Below the pieces are notes generated by a model, which was not told the origin of the DNA, did no database searches, and saw only the letters and a list, made by a program, of their open reading frames with translations. DNA of 64,000 bases from Flavobacteriaceae bacterium Ga0077528. Its GTDB lineage: Bacteria > Bacteroidota > Bacteroidia > Flavobacteriales > Flavobacteriaceae. The translations under genes were made by a program, and so were the position numbers. Below, in pieces: positions 35,156-44,035 of the stretch (its first letter is position 1; each line of letters starts with the position of its first letter). Where the stretch lies: assembly GCA_001464475.1 (NCBI GenBank), contig LNDX01000005.1, forward strand, positions 62,001-126,000, given 5' to 3'.

Positions 35156-35169
35156 AGTATTAAGTATTA
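35156..35169. repeat. short period-7 array next to a stop codon
   Basis: AGTATTA occurs twice in tandem (35156-35162, 35163-35169), then AGACTG. It overlaps the stop codon of the gene at 35167-35670 (TTA on the plus strand). Only two clear units, so it is a weak member of the set. Confidence 0.45.
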
Positions 35170-35670
35170 AGACTGTTCAGAGAGTTTTTGAATACATTCT
35201 TCTCTAATGTTCCAAATTTCATCAAAGGTATAATTTTGATTGGTTTCTTCAATCCATTTTTTCAAGAAAGCTTTGTGATAATCTACTTTAAAATCGCTAA
35301 CCTGTTTAGGAATTATCTCGATTTCTTCTAAAATTTCTTCTTTTATTTTATCGTAAAATGATTCCGAAGTTGTGACATCTAACGGAATACCATTAATCTT
35401 TAAATAACAATGTGCCTCTGGAATGTAGTCAATACCACTTTTTGAAAGTAAATCTCCTAATTTAGGTGTATTTACTTCGTTCATTTTAAAAATTCCAATA
35501 TATAATTTTACGTTTTCAATATCATTTTCATCAGCATAATCCTTTAAAAAAGCATGTTTTGAGCTACAAGTTCCTTTATTTTCAGAAAGTACTAACGAAA
35601 AATCATACCTATTAGAATTTCTTCCATAAGAAACATGTTTTACTTTTTCTATTAGTTCTTCAAAGTTCAT
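35167..35670 (-). CDS. transglutaminase-like domain protein
   Basis: A 167-residue cytosolic protein. GTCSSKHAFLKDYA (about 33-46) has the Cys at the N-terminus of a helix, EAHCYLKINGIPLDVTTS (about 80-97) has His and Asp. The order Cys-His-Asp and the beta-strand context are typical of the transglutaminase/cysteine-peptidase fold. It is too small for a full enzyme with substrate domains. Substrate unknown. A 7-bp repeat array fills the 14 bases up to the acetyltransferase gene. The membrane transglutaminase-like gene at 33304-34236 is a neighbour but not obviously a paralogue. Confidence 0.72.
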   Translation of the reverse strand: MNFEELIEKVKHVSYGRNSNRYDFSLVLSENKGTCSSKHAFLKDYADENDIENVKLYIGIFKMNEVNTPKLGDLLSKSGIDYIPEAHCYLKINGIPLDVTTSESFYDKIKEEILEEIEIIPKQVSDFKVDYHKAFLKKWIEETNQNYTFDEIWNIREECIQKLSEQS

Positions 35671-35698
35671 AAACTGAAAACTGCTTACTGCGACTGCC
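35671..35698. repeat. period-7 array between the acetyltransferase and transglutaminase-like genes
   Basis: Four heptamers (AAACTGA, AAACTGC, TTACTGC, GACTGCC) with a shared ACTG core. The array covers the whole 14-base gap and the last five codons of the acetyltransferase, so its SRQSQ ending is encoded by repeat sequence. Confidence 0.8.
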
Positions 35699-36218
35699 TA
35701 CTAATTTTCCACCATTTCCAAATAACTCCATCATTATCAGGATAATCTTCCATGAAATTGAAACCTACTTTTTGCAAAACATGATTTGAAGCTCCATTTT
35801 CTGCATGTGTGTAAGCATTCATTTCTTTGATTTTCATTTGGTTAAAACCATAATCAAGCCAAGCAAGTGATGCTTCTGTTGCATAACCTTTGTTCCAAAA
35901 TTTTTCATTCAAGCGATAACCATAATCAAAGAAATTTGTATTACCATTTTCAACATGGTCATTTACAAATTTGATTCCTGTCCAACCTATTAGCTCGTTT
36001 GTTTCTTTTAAAATAGTAGAAAAACGACCAATTCCTCTTTCTAGATATTGTTTTTGAACCATTTCAATATAATCGTAAACTTCTTGAATATCAATACAAG
36101 GCTTTTGCCATAAATAATTATGGACTTCTGGATTTTTATCCATTTCAAATAATGCTTCAGCATCTGATTTTTCAAATGGTCGAAGTAGTAGTCTTTCAGT
36201 TTCTAATATTAAATCCAT
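35685..36218 (-). CDS. GNAT-family N-acetyltransferase (RimJ/RimL-like)
   Basis: A 177-residue GNAT enzyme of the type that acetylates the alpha-amino group of ribosomal proteins or small amines. The start TERLLLRPFEKSDA (about 7-20) is the RimJ/RimL hallmark. FDYGYRLNEKFWNKGYATEA (about 96-115) is the acetyl-CoA pyrophosphate loop. NGASNHVLQKVGF (about 140-152) is the terminal motif. The last residues, SRQSQ, are encoded by a 7-bp repeat array, suggesting that the array has entered the gene end. It overlaps the DinB-like gene by 10 bases. Confidence 0.9.
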   Translation of the reverse strand: MDLILETERLLLRPFEKSDAEALFEMDKNPEVHNYLWQKPCIDIQEVYDYIEMVQKQYLERGIGRFSTILKETNELIGWTGIKFVNDHVENGNTNFFDYGYRLNEKFWNKGYATEASLAWLDYGFNQMKIKEMNAYTHAENGASNHVLQKVGFNFMEDYPDNDGVIWKWWKISRQSQ

Positions 36219-36661
36219 TCTGGGTTAATTTGATTTAAATGATGATACAAATGGTCGAAGTAATCTTCTATTAAGAATTGTAAATCAGACAGCTCACCAT
36301 TTGGAAGAATTAATTGAAAAGTTAGAGTTTCAACAGTTTGATTTTTTACAATATGCAAAATATGAAGATTTAAATTCATCCATAAATCAAATAATTCTTG
36401 ATTGTTTTTATTTTGATAATCATTAGATTTTACTAATCCATCAGGATTGTAAGTTCTAATTTTATAAGGTTTTTCAAATGTTTGAATTTCAGTAAATCGC
36501 TGAATATTATTAATCGCCGAATCAATTAAATGACCTAAGACTTCCTTTTTAGACCATTTGTTTTCTGATGGTTTTATTTCAAAATCCGTAGCTTTTATAA
36601 AAATATTTGAAGCCGTTAACTCATTCAAAACGAATTCAAATTTTGTTATTTTTTCTTTCAT
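36209..36661 (-). CDS. DinB-family protein
   Basis: A 150-residue four-helix protein. The pattern KEVLGHLIDSAINNIQRF (about 38-55), with His45, and DYFDHLYHHLNQI near the end, with further His residues, is the metal-site layout of DinB/DUF1569 domains that use bacillithiol or mycothiol in thiol transfer. This fits the presence of bshA in the window. Specific substrate unknown. It overlaps the acetyltransferase gene by 10 bases. Confidence 0.87.
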   Translation of the reverse strand: MKEKITKFEFVLNELTASNIFIKATDFEIKPSENKWSKKEVLGHLIDSAINNIQRFTEIQTFEKPYKIRTYNPDGLVKSNDYQNKNNQELFDLWMNLNLHILHIVKNQTVETLTFQLILPNGELSDLQFLIEDYFDHLYHHLNQINPEWI

Positions 36662-36677
36662 TGTTTAGTTTTGAGTT

Positions 36678-37055
36678 TTATTCTATCTTCAAATGAGAAA
36701 TTACTACGCGATATCCATCAGGATCTAGAATCATCTTACCATTTTCATTCCAATAGGGATTTTTTGAATCAATAAATTTGATTGAGTTTGATTCAATTCT
36801 ATCTTGAATCAGTTCAAATTCTAATTTAGTATTTGGATAAAAAACCAAAATATCTTCCTCACCAAAATTAAATGTAACAATCTCGTCCGATTTGGTAAAT
36901 TCTAAATGCCAATTTTCATTTGATTTACCAATAAAAACGCCATCATAACCGTCGTGATTTTCAAAACCACCAAGCAATTCCAATCCTAAAATATCAATAT
37001 AAAAGGATTTGAGTTGTTCTAAATTATTGGTATGTCTAGCAAATCTGAAAGTCAT
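36678..37055 (-). CDS. VOC-superfamily protein (glyoxalase/bleomycin-resistance fold)
   Basis: A 125-residue protein: RFARHTNNLEQLKSFYIDILGLELLGG at the start (in two parts, about 4-30) and LDPDGYRVVIS near the end (about 109-119) match the paired beta-alpha-beta-beta-beta units of the VOC fold, where a His and a Glu bind the metal. His7 is present. No enzyme activity can be assigned. It lies between the DinB-like gene and the small membrane protein gene in the same run. Confidence 0.88.
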   Translation of the reverse strand: MTFRFARHTNNLEQLKSFYIDILGLELLGGFENHDGYDGVFIGKSNENWHLEFTKSDEIVTFNFGEEDILVFYPNTKLEFELIQDRIESNSIKFIDSKNPYWNENGKMILDPDGYRVVISHLKIE

Positions 37056-37060
37056 AAATT

Positions 37061-37294
37061 TTATTCAAAATATTCTAAAGCCATTATCATCAAACAAAAA
37101 ACAAATATTCCAAGTACAAAATTTTTCTTATTGGAATTCATCCCACTATTATCAATTACTTCTTCTTCAAATAAATAATATCCAATATTCTTTTCATAAT
37201 TTTTATCAAAAACAATATTCATAAACATGCAATAAATCCAACGAGCAAAACCGCCTAAAGCAAAAAATAGTTTTTGAATTAAATGTCCAATCAT
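37061..37294 (-). CDS. small membrane protein
   Basis: A 77-residue protein with two hydrophobic segments (about 9-27, LFFALGGFARWIYCMFMNIVF, and about 57-74, NFVLGIFVFCLMIMALEYF) around a charged middle part, NYEKNIGYYLFEEEVID. It is five bases from the VOC gene start. I recognise no family. Placement inside a well-packed run of genes supports it. Confidence 0.65.
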   Translation of the reverse strand: MIGHLIQKLFFALGGFARWIYCMFMNIVFDKNYEKNIGYYLFEEEVIDNSGMNSNKKNFVLGIFVFCLMIMALEYFE

Positions 37295-37303
37295 TTATTA
37301 TAA

Positions 37304-37331
37304 AATTCGTAATTTTAATTAGTAATTAATC
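37304..37331. repeat. weak period-7 array upstream of the small membrane protein gene
   Basis: AATTCGT, AATTTTA, ATTAGTA and ATTAATC align with a 7-base period. The array ends at the stop codon of the phosphorylase gene (37331-37333). Degenerate; lower confidence than the other arrays. Confidence 0.4.
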
Positions 37332-38197
37332 TACTCCGCTAATTTATCCAAAGCATATTCAATCAACGCATCAACAGCTTTGTATGGATCTTCGCTAAAA
37401 GTTCCTGTTGCACGATTGGCAATTATGGCGTTTAACGATAAACATTGATGTCCAAGTAATTTTCCTAAACCATAAATGGCTCCGGTTTCCATTTCAAGAT
37501 TGGTCATTTTGATACCTTCAAATTCAAATTTGTCCATTTTACTGTTCAATTCTGGATCTTGAATATCTAATCTCAAAACTCTTCCTTGTGGACCATAAAA
37601 TCCGCCTGCTGTTCCAGTAAATCCTTTGAAAATCTTGTCACTTTCCAAACGTTTTTCAAGAATTTCACTTCCTTTAATTACATATGGACGACCTTTTTTC
37701 ATATCCCAATTGGTTTGAGCAATAAAAGCGTCTTCCATAGCAGTTTCTGAAATTTCATCAATCAAATACGAGCGAAGCATGTTGTCTAATCCCAATCCGT
37801 ATTGACTCATAACAAAAATATCGCAAGGAATCTCGGCTTGTAATGAACCTGAAGTTCCAATTCGGACAATATTCAACGAAGTTAATTCTTCTTTGATTTC
37901 ACGAGTTTTTAAATCGATGTTTACTAAAGCATCCAATTCGTTCATGACAATGTCAATATTATCTGGACCAATTCCTGATGACATTACTGTAATTCGTTTT
38001 CCTTTGTAAATTCCGGTTTGTGTTTTGAATTCACGTTTTTGTTGTGAAAATTCAATACTAGAGAAATGTTTGGTAATTTTCTCCACTCTATTTTGATCAC
38101 CTACAAAGATGATGTCTTTTGCAATATGTTCCGGTTTTAGGTTCAAGTGATAAACACTTCCATCCGGATTTAATATTAATTCTGATGATGCAATCAT
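37331..38197 (-). CDS. nucleoside phosphorylase (uridine phosphorylase-like)
   Basis: A 288-residue enzyme of the PNP/UDP fold, splitting nucleosides with phosphate to free base and ribose 1-phosphate. IFVGDQNRVEKI near 30-41 is the phosphate/base loop. VMSSGIGPDNIDIVMNEL (about 71-88) is the core beta-strand and helix. RIGTSGSLQ (about 112-120) holds ribose and phosphate, and NLEMETGAIYGLG (about 233-245) is the ribose-binding Glu-Met-Glu loop. The sequence is nearer to uridine than to purine phosphorylases. Base specificity unproven. Confidence 0.9.
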   Translation of the reverse strand: MIASSELILNPDGSVYHLNLKPEHIAKDIIFVGDQNRVEKITKHFSSIEFSQQKREFKTQTGIYKGKRITVMSSGIGPDNIDIVMNELDALVNIDLKTREIKEELTSLNIVRIGTSGSLQAEIPCDIFVMSQYGLGLDNMLRSYLIDEISETAMEDAFIAQTNWDMKKGRPYVIKGSEILEKRLESDKIFKGFTGTAGGFYGPQGRVLRLDIQDPELNSKMDKFEFEGIKMTNLEMETGAIYGLGKLLGHQCLSLNAIIANRATGTFSEDPYKAVDALIEYALDKLAE

Positions 38198-38223
38198 TTT
38201 TTTATTGTTTATGAGTTTAAAAG

Positions 38224-38258
38224 TTACTGCTTACTGTGACTGATAACTGTCAACTGAA
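38224..38258. repeat. period-7 array between the SUI1 and phosphorylase genes
   Basis: Five heptamers (TTACTGC, TTACTGT, GACTGAT, AACTGTC, AACTGAA) with a common ACTG core. The array ends exactly where the stop codon of the SUI1-family gene begins (CTA at 38259). Confidence 0.85.
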
Positions 38259-38591
38259 CTAACCCCCAACTCGTTTTGTTTTAAATCCTTTGTCTTGTAA
38301 TAACTTCATTATTTTATCGCGATAATCGCCTTGAATAATGATTTCGCCATCTTTGAATGTTCCTCCAACAGCGAGTTTGTTTTTTAATTCTTTTGCTAAT
38401 AATTTGAAATCTTCATCTTCACCTTCATAACCTGAAATTATGGTTGTGGGTTTTCCTTTGCGTTTTTCAAATTTACAAATCATTGGTTCTTTTTGAACGA
38501 ATAATTCGTGTTCTTTTTCCTCAACGATTTCTGGTTCGTTAGAAACTTCGTGGTCTGGAAATAGTTTTTTTAGTTGTTCTTGTAAATCCAT
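38259..38591 (-). CDS. SUI1/YciH-family translation factor
   Basis: A 110-residue protein. An acidic N-terminal extension (about 1-40) precedes the SUI1 fold (about 41-110), with FEKRKGKPTTIISGY, ELKNKLAVGGTFKDGEIIIQGDYRDK and KLLQDKGFKTKRVGG. These match bacterial YciH and eukaryotic eIF1, which affect start-codon selection. The role in bacteria is not settled. It lies between the oxygenase and phosphorylase genes with long repeat arrays on both sides. Confidence 0.9.
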   Translation of the reverse strand: MDLQEQLKKLFPDHEVSNEPEIVEEKEHELFVQKEPMICKFEKRKGKPTTIISGYEGEDEDFKLLAKELKNKLAVGGTFKDGEIIIQGDYRDKIMKLLQDKGFKTKRVGG

Positions 38592-38599
38592 ATTTCTTT

Positions 38600-38684
38600 A
38601 AATTCCAAAATTTAAAACCCAAATTCCAAATAAAAATCAAATTCCAAATTCCAATAGAAAATAGTAATTGGAATTTGGAATTTG
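38600..38684. repeat. period-7 array with perfect 18-bp inverted repeat and 11-nt loop
   Basis: From 38600 to 38655 the DNA repeats with a 7-base period (AAATTCC or TTCCAAA units, one shift of phase). CAAATTCCAAATTCCAAT (38638-38655) is the exact reverse complement of 38667-38684, with an 11-base loop, and the right arm is itself a reversed heptamer array. The element fills most of the 120-base gap between the oxygenase and SUI1 genes. Confidence 0.9.
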
Positions 38685-38711
38685 GAATTTTAATATTGGA
38701 ATTTCTTCCCT

Positions 38712-39665
38712 TTATTTCTTAATCAATCCTAAATCAACCAATCTTTCATATAAATAGTCACCTGCGGTAATGTCTTCATATAATTTTGGGTTGTTTTCGT
38801 CGATGCACTCTGGTAAGCAATTTAATTTCATATCGCTTACAGGATGCATGAAGAAAGGAATAGAATATCTTGAAGTATTCCACAATTCTCTTGGTGGATT
38901 TACAACTTGGTGAATCGTTGATTTCAATTTGTTGTTAGTATGTCTTGACAACATATCGCCAACGTTAATCATCAATTCGTCTGGTTGCGCCATAGCATCA
39001 ATCCATTCACCATCATGATTTTGCACTTGTAATCCTTTTCCTTGTGCACCCATTAAAAGTGTAATCAAGTTGATGTCACCATGCGCAGCGGCACGAACAG
39101 CACCATCTTTAGGTTCGTCAGTGATTGGTGGATAGTGAATTGGACGTAAAATACTGTTACCGTCTTTGATGTAATTGTCAAAATAGAACTCGTCTAATCC
39201 AATGTGTATAGCTAAAGCACGCAATACATAAACACCTGTTTTTTCAAGCATTTGATAAGCTTCTTTACCTGTAGCATTGAAGTTAGCTAATTCATTTACA
39301 GTTACATTTTCTGGATATTCATTAGCATATTTTGAACCTTCCGAAACGTATTGTCCGAAGTGCCAAAATTCTTTCAAATCTCCTGCAGAACGACCTTTGG
39401 CATGTTCTTTTCCAAAAGAAATGTAGCCACGTTGACCGCCAATGCCCGGAATTTCGTATTTTTCTTTTACTTCAAGAGGAAGATTAAAGAAATTACGCAC
39501 TTCAGCATAAAGATTTTCCACTAATTGGTCATCAAGGAAGTGACCTTTTAACGCTACGAAACCAATTTCTTCGTAAGCTTTTCCGATTTCATTTACAAAT
39601 TTTTGTTTACGTGCCGGATCATCCGACAGGAAATCACGTAAGTCAACACTAGGAATTTGTTGCAT
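38712..39665 (-). CDS. isopenicillin N synthase-family 2-oxoglutarate/Fe(II) oxygenase
   Basis: A 317-residue oxygenase. The N-terminal dioxygenase-N domain starts QIPSVDLRDFL. The catalytic core has the HxD pair in AAHGDINLITLLMGAQGKG (about 188-206). The distal His and the Arg of the RxS motif are in STIHQVVNPPRELWNTSRYSIPFF (two parts, about 245-268). This is the 2-His-1-carboxylate facial triad. The family includes IPNS, ACC oxidase and plant hydroxylases. Substrate unknown. It precedes the SUI1-type gene on the minus strand. The 322-base gap upstream holds no gene. Confidence 0.92.
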   Translation of the reverse strand: MQQIPSVDLRDFLSDDPARKQKFVNEIGKAYEEIGFVALKGHFLDDQLVENLYAEVRNFFNLPLEVKEKYEIPGIGGQRGYISFGKEHAKGRSAGDLKEFWHFGQYVSEGSKYANEYPENVTVNELANFNATGKEAYQMLEKTGVYVLRALAIHIGLDEFYFDNYIKDGNSILRPIHYPPITDEPKDGAVRAAAHGDINLITLLMGAQGKGLQVQNHDGEWIDAMAQPDELMINVGDMLSRHTNNKLKSTIHQVVNPPRELWNTSRYSIPFFMHPVSDMKLNCLPECIDENNPKLYEDITAGDYLYERLVDLGLIKK

Positions 39666-39987
39666 TTACTAAAACTTTTTTGTTAATAACTAAAATTGGA
39701 TTTATACCAATCATAACTACAAATGTATGAAAATTTTATTTTATTGGTGTGGAAGTTATTAACAAATATTTATTGTGTTTTGTAACACAGATTCAGGTAA
39801 TCAATGAATTTTTAAAATTTTTCTAATTTCTTAGAATCTCTGTTCCAAAAAACTACTTGACTTTCTATCATTCTTATGTAAGGAATAGAATTATCAAAAA
39901 ACTATCAAAATCGTAAACAATTCCGCAAAAAGGTTAGTATAAAAGAATCCTTTTTTTATATTTTTGCAATCGTAAATAAACAATCAC
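39666..39987. other. gene-free gap between divergent genes
   Basis: Very AT-rich, with no open frame of convincing quality on either strand. It contains a short hairpin (ATTGG ... CCAAT near 39692-39708) and a likely -7 box for the E1 gene at 39959-39966. No period-7 array is seen, in agreement with their absence from divergent gaps. Confidence 0.8.
39959..39966 (+). promoter_or_regulatory. predicted -7 element of the E1 gene
   Basis: TATTTTTG fits TAnnTTTG, 21 bases before the ATG at 39988. No clear TTG at -33. Confidence 0.4.
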
Positions 39988-41964
39988 ATGAACTTTGATA
40001 GAAAAGAATTGTCCAATATTCAATTGTTGGATTTATATAAAAAACTGCTAAAACCTAGATTAATAGAGGAAAAGATGCTTATTCTTCTTCGTCAAGGTAA
40101 AGTTTCAAAATGGTTTTCTGGTATTGGTCAAGAAGCTATTTCTGTAGGAATTACGGCTGCTTTAGACCAAGACGAATATATTTTACCAATGCATCGAAAT
40201 TTGGGTGTTTTTACTGGTAGAGATATTCCTTTGCATCGATTGTTTTCGCAATGGCAAGGAAAGAAAACTGGTTTTACCAAAGGTCGTGACAGAAGTTTTC
40301 ACTTTGGAACACAAGAATTCAAAATTATTGGAATGATTTCGCATCTTGGTCCACAAATGGGTGTTGCTGACGGAATTGCTTTGGCTAATAAATTAAAACA
40401 AAATGGTAAAGTAACCGCAGTTTTCACTGGTGAAGGTGCTACAAGTGAAGGTGATTTTCACGAAGCATTAAACATTGCAGCAGTTTGGGAATTGCCGGTT
40501 TTGTTTGTAATTGAGAATAATGGTTACGGACTTTCAACTCCAACTAACGAGCAATATCGTTGTGAAAACCTTGCTGACAAAGGCATTGGTTACGGAATGG
40601 AAAGCCACATTATTGATGGAAATAACATCTTAGAAGTTTATACTAAAATTGCCGAATTGAAAGCATCTTTAGCTGTAAATCCGCGACCAGTTTTATTGGA
40701 ATTTAAAACGTTTAGAATGCGTGGTCACGAAGAGGCGAGTGGTACAAAATATGTTCCGCAAGAGTTGATGGACATGTGGGCAATTAAAGATCCAATTTCA
40801 AATTATAAAGAGTATTTGGTTAATGTTGGTGTTTTATCAGAAGAATTAGATGCCGAATTTAAAGCAACTATAAAAGCTGAAATCGATGAACATTGGGCAA
40901 TTACACAAGCTGAACCTGAAGTTAAAGCTGATTTGAGTGAAGAGTTAAATGATATGTTTCAACCATATCAATTTGAAGAAGTTAATCCTTCAAACGAAAC
41001 AGAAAATATAAGAGTAATTGATGCCATTTCAACCGCTTTAAGACAATCTATGGAACGCCATGATAATTTGGTTATTATGGGACAAGATATTGCGGAATAT
41101 GGTGGTGCCTTCAAAATTACTGAAGGTTTTGTAGAACAATTTGGAAAAGGAAGAGTTAGAAATACGCCAATTTGCGAAAGTGCTGTGGTTTCTGCTGCAA
41201 ATGGTTTGTCAATAAATGGTCATAAAGCTATTGTTGAAATGCAATTTGCTGATTTTGTTTCTTCAGGATTTAATCCAATTGTAAATTTATTAGCCAAACA
41301 ACATTATCGTTGGAATGAAAAATCGGATGTTGTGGTTAGAATGCCTTGCGGTGGTGGCACTCAAGCTGGGCCATTTCATTCTCAAACTAACGAAGCTTGG
41401 TTTACCAAAACACCAGGTTTGAAAGTGGTTTATCCAGCATTTCCATACGATTTTAAAGGTTTATTGAATACAGCAATTAATGACACGAATCCAGTTGTGT
41501 TTTTTGAGCACAAACAATTGTATCGTTCCGTTTATCAAGATGTTCCTAAAGATTATTATACGTTGCCTTTTGGAAAAGCTTCTGTGCTTAAAGAAGGTAA
41601 TGATGTTACTATTATTTCTTTTGGAGCAGGAGTTCATTGGGCTTTAGAAACTTTATCTAAAAACCCTGAAATCAAAGCAGATTTGATTGATTTGAGAACA
41701 TTACAACCTTTAGATACTGAGACAATTTTTGCTTCGGTTAAGAAAACAGGAAAATGTATTATTTTACAAGAAGACACTTTATTTGGTGGTATTTCAAGTG
41801 ATATTTCTTCAATGATTATGGAGAATTGTTTTGAATATTTAGATGCGCCTGTAAAACGTGTTGGAAGTATTGAAAGCGCTATTCCATTTGTGAAAGCATT
41901 GGAAGATCAATATTTGCCTAAAGTTAGATTTGAAGAAGGATTATTGGAATTATTGAACTATTAA
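39988..41964 (+). CDS. 2-oxoacid dehydrogenase E1, fused alpha and beta subunits
   Basis: A 658-residue ThDP-dependent enzyme. Residues about 1-320 are the alpha part with the ThDP motif [15 protein letters not shown] (about 149-163) ending IENN. Residues about 340-658 are the beta part ([32 protein letters not shown]). It oxidatively decarboxylates a 2-oxoacid for an E2 lipoyl protein. The sequence is closer to branched-chain 2-oxoisovalerate dehydrogenase E1 than to pyruvate dehydrogenase. In Bacteroidetes the two subunits are often fused. E2 and E3 genes are not in this window. Confidence 0.93.
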   Translation: MNFDRKELSNIQLLDLYKKLLKPRLIEEKMLILLRQGKVSKWFSGIGQEAISVGITAALDQDEYILPMHRNLGVFTGRDIPLHRLFSQWQGKKTGFTKGRDRSFHFGTQEFKIIGMISHLGPQMGVADGIALANKLKQNGKVTAVFTGEGATSEGDFHEALNIAAVWELPVLFVIENNGYGLSTPTNEQYRCENLADKGIGYGMESHIIDGNNILEVYTKIAELKASLAVNPRPVLLEFKTFRMRGHEEASGTKYVPQELMDMWAIKDPISNYKEYLVNVGVLSEELDAEFKATIKAEIDEHWAITQAEPEVKADLSEELNDMFQPYQFEEVNPSNETENIRVIDAISTALRQSMERHDNLVIMGQDIAEYGGAFKITEGFVEQFGKGRVRNTPICESAVVSAANGLSINGHKAIVEMQFADFVSSGFNPIVNLLAKQHYRWNEKSDVVVRMPCGGGTQAGPFHSQTNEAWFTKTPGLKVVYPAFPYDFKGLLNTAINDTNPVVFFEHKQLYRSVYQDVPKDYYTLPFGKASVLKEGNDVTIISFGAGVHWALETLSKNPEIKADLIDLRTLQPLDTETIFASVKKTGKCIILQEDTLFGGISSDISSMIMENCFEYLDAPVKRVGSIESAIPFVKALEDQYLPKVRFEEGLLELLNY

Positions 41965-41969
41965 TTGGC

Positions 41970-42194
41970 ATGAAACCTTTAACGGAAAAATTGTTGTTGG
42001 AAGACGCTACTGTTCACAAAGTTCAATTTGACAAGGAATGGTTTTACAATTTGGACGATATGAAATTTTATTTAAATGAAGACTTATCGGCAGTGGAGTA
42101 TATCCATTTGCCGATGTTAGTTTTTGGTGAAGAAGAAATCGTAAAGTGCTCTACTCTAGAAGATATTTTACGTGGTAGAAAAGAAAAAGAATAG
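41970..42194 (+). CDS. conserved hypothetical protein, 74 residues
   Basis: A small acidic protein starting MKPLTEKLLLEDATVHKVQF, with WFYNLDDMKFYLNEDLS (about 25-41) in the centre. It is five bases after the E1 stop and so cotranscribed. The WFYNLDD segment is slightly reminiscent of the Bro-N fold of phage antirepressors, but the rest is too short and no phage gene is near, so I do not propose that role. The gene ends directly against the stop of the opposing SRPBCC gene. Confidence 0.72.
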   Translation: MKPLTEKLLLEDATVHKVQFDKEWFYNLDDMKFYLNEDLSAVEYIHLPMLVFGEEEIVKCSTLEDILRGRKEKE

Positions 42195-42614
42195 TTAGTT
42201 ATTTTCTACCAACTTTTTAAAATTAGTAAGAATAGCTTGCCATCCAAATTGCTGTAATTCTACTGGGTTTTGAGTTTCTGCTTCAAAAGTCTCTACAACT
42301 TCTACAGTGTCACCAATTGAAATAAAATCTATACTTACTTCTCTTTCGTCGTCTAAAACATATTTAATAGATTTGTTTTCAATTACTTCAGTGTAAGTTC
42401 CTTCAAAATCAAAACTAAAACTTCCATCTTTAGCAGCCATAGTATAGTTGAATCGTTCACCAATTTTAAGATTGTTGGTCGCTTTAGGACAGTGCCAATC
42501 GTCTGAAGCATGATTCCATAACATTATTTGCTCAGGTGTTGTCCAGTATTTCCATACTTTATCCAAACTACTTTTTATGGTACATTCTACGGTTATTTTT
42601 GTTTTACTTCCCAT
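42195..42614 (-). CDS. SRPBCC (START/AHSA1-like) domain protein
   Basis: A 139-residue helix-grip protein. TVECTIKSSLDKVWKYWTTPEQIMLW (split, about 8-33) and the C-terminal helix ELQQFGWQAILTNFKKLVE mark the AHSA1/SRPBCC family. GSFSFDFEGTYTEV is a central strand pair. These proteins bind hydrophobic ligands or act as co-chaperone-like factors. No ligand can be inferred. It converges on the 74-residue gene with no gap. Confidence 0.88.
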   Translation of the reverse strand: MGSKTKITVECTIKSSLDKVWKYWTTPEQIMLWNHASDDWHCPKATNNLKIGERFNYTMAAKDGSFSFDFEGTYTEVIENKSIKYVLDDEREVSIDFISIGDTVEVVETFEAETQNPVELQQFGWQAILTNFKKLVENN

Positions 42615-42700
42615 TTGTTGAAACTAAAAATTAACTATTGTTTAAGCAAATTTATAAAAATTACTACCAAGATAAAGAATCTCATTAAAAAAATAGTTTT

Positions 42701-42727
42701 TTGTTTTTAACAATTAGCTTATATTTG
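42701..42727 (+). promoter_or_regulatory. predicted promoter of the HD-domain gene
   Basis: TTG at 42701-42703 and TATATTTG at 42720-42727 with a 16-base spacer, a good match to the Bacteroidetes promoter consensus. The GTG start at 42750 lies 23 bases downstream. Confidence 0.6.
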
Positions 42728-42749
42728 TTTAAAATAAAATTGCTCGTTT

Positions 42750-43985
42750 GTGAATCCTACCAATAAACTCAAGATATTCAATGATCCAATCTACGGATTT
42801 ATAACCATACCAAATACCTTAATTTACGATTTAATTCAACATCCCTATTTTCAACGTTTGCGACGTATTTCTCAAATGGGAATGTCGTATTTGGTTTATC
42901 CAGGTGCACATCATACTAGATTTCATCATGCTTTGGGATGTATGCACATAATGCAAAAAGCTATTCAAACACTTCAATTTAAAGATGTTGCAATTTCAAA
43001 GGATGAAGAAAATGCTTTGTTAATTGCTATTTTATTACACGATATTGGACATGGCCCATTTTCGCATGCTATGGAACACAGTATTGTAGAAGATGTGCAT
43101 CATGAAGAAATTTCATTGCTTTTTATGAATGAATTGAATGAAGAATTTGATGGCAAATTGTCATTAGCAATTAAAATATTCAAAGGTGAATACCATAGAA
43201 AATTCATGTATCAATTGATATCAAGTCAGTTGGATATGGATAGAATGGATTATTTGCGTAGAGATAGTTTCTACAGCGGTGTTGCTGAAGGTAATATCAA
43301 TAGTGAGCGTTTAATTCAGATGATGAATGTTCAAGATGATTTTTTAGTAATTGAAGAAAAAGGAATTTATTCAGTTGAAAAATTTTTAGTAGCAAGACGA
43401 TTGATGTATTGGCAAGCTTATTTGCATAAAACAAGTGTTGTTGCAGAAATCATTTTAATGAAAATCTTAAAAAGAGCTAAAGAGTTAACTCAAAAAGGAA
43501 TTCATTTGGAATGTAGTAAACCACTTTTGTTTTTTATGGAAAATAAAATTTCATTAGAAACATTTGATAAAGAAACGATTAAGACTTTTGCTTTGTTAGA
43601 TGATCACGATGTAATGGGCGCAATAAAAGCTTGGCAATTCAATGATGATTTTGTTTTGAGTTCGTTGTGTAAGATGATTATCAATAGAGATTTATTGAAA
43701 ATTCAAATGTCTGATGAAAAACCTGAAAAAGAGAATTTGGTAGTTTTAAAACAAAAATTCATGAAATTACATCCAATTTCAGAAAAAGAAGCAGATTACT
43801 TTATTTTCAAAGGAAAACTTAAAAATCAGGCTTATAGTAAATCAAGCGAGCCTATTCGAATTCTGAAAAAAGACAGAACAATAGAAGATGTTGTAGAAGC
43901 TTCAGATCAATTGCATTTGAAAGCATTGTCAAAACCAGTGACCAAATATTTTATATGTTTTCCAAAAGTGTTACTAGATACATAG
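42750..43985 (+). CDS. HD-domain phosphohydrolase
   Basis: A 411-residue cytosolic protein. The start is GTG at 42750 (first codons MNPTNKLKIF). The HD signature is in HHTRFHHALGCMHIM (about 53-67) and LLHDIGHGPFSHAME (about 95-109), giving the H...HD...D metal site. SQLDMDRMDYLRRDSFYSG (about 155-173) is the conserved third part. This combination is that of the SAMHD1/dGTPase-like group, which hydrolyse dNTPs. Natural substrate unproven. A strong promoter lies just upstream. Confidence 0.93.
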   Translation: MNPTNKLKIFNDPIYGFITIPNTLIYDLIQHPYFQRLRRISQMGMSYLVYPGAHHTRFHHALGCMHIMQKAIQTLQFKDVAISKDEENALLIAILLHDIGHGPFSHAMEHSIVEDVHHEEISLLFMNELNEEFDGKLSLAIKIFKGEYHRKFMYQLISSQLDMDRMDYLRRDSFYSGVAEGNINSERLIQMMNVQDDFLVIEEKGIYSVEKFLVARRLMYWQAYLHKTSVVAEIILMKILKRAKELTQKGIHLECSKPLLFFMENKISLETFDKETIKTFALLDDHDVMGAIKAWQFNDDFVLSSLCKMIINRDLLKIQMSDEKPEKENLVVLKQKFMKLHPISEKEADYFIFKGKLKNQAYSKSSEPIRILKKDRTIEDVVEASDQLHLKALSKPVTKYFICFPKVLLDT

Positions 43986-44035
43986 TATTTCATTAAATTT
44001 TAATATTTTTGCAGCGATGAAACGAGCCTTTAAAT

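Noticed and set aside
41970..42194. Phage antirepressor (Bro-N) origin of the 74-residue protein
   Set aside because: Only a short WFYNLDD-type similarity, no DNA-binding motif and no phage gene nearby.
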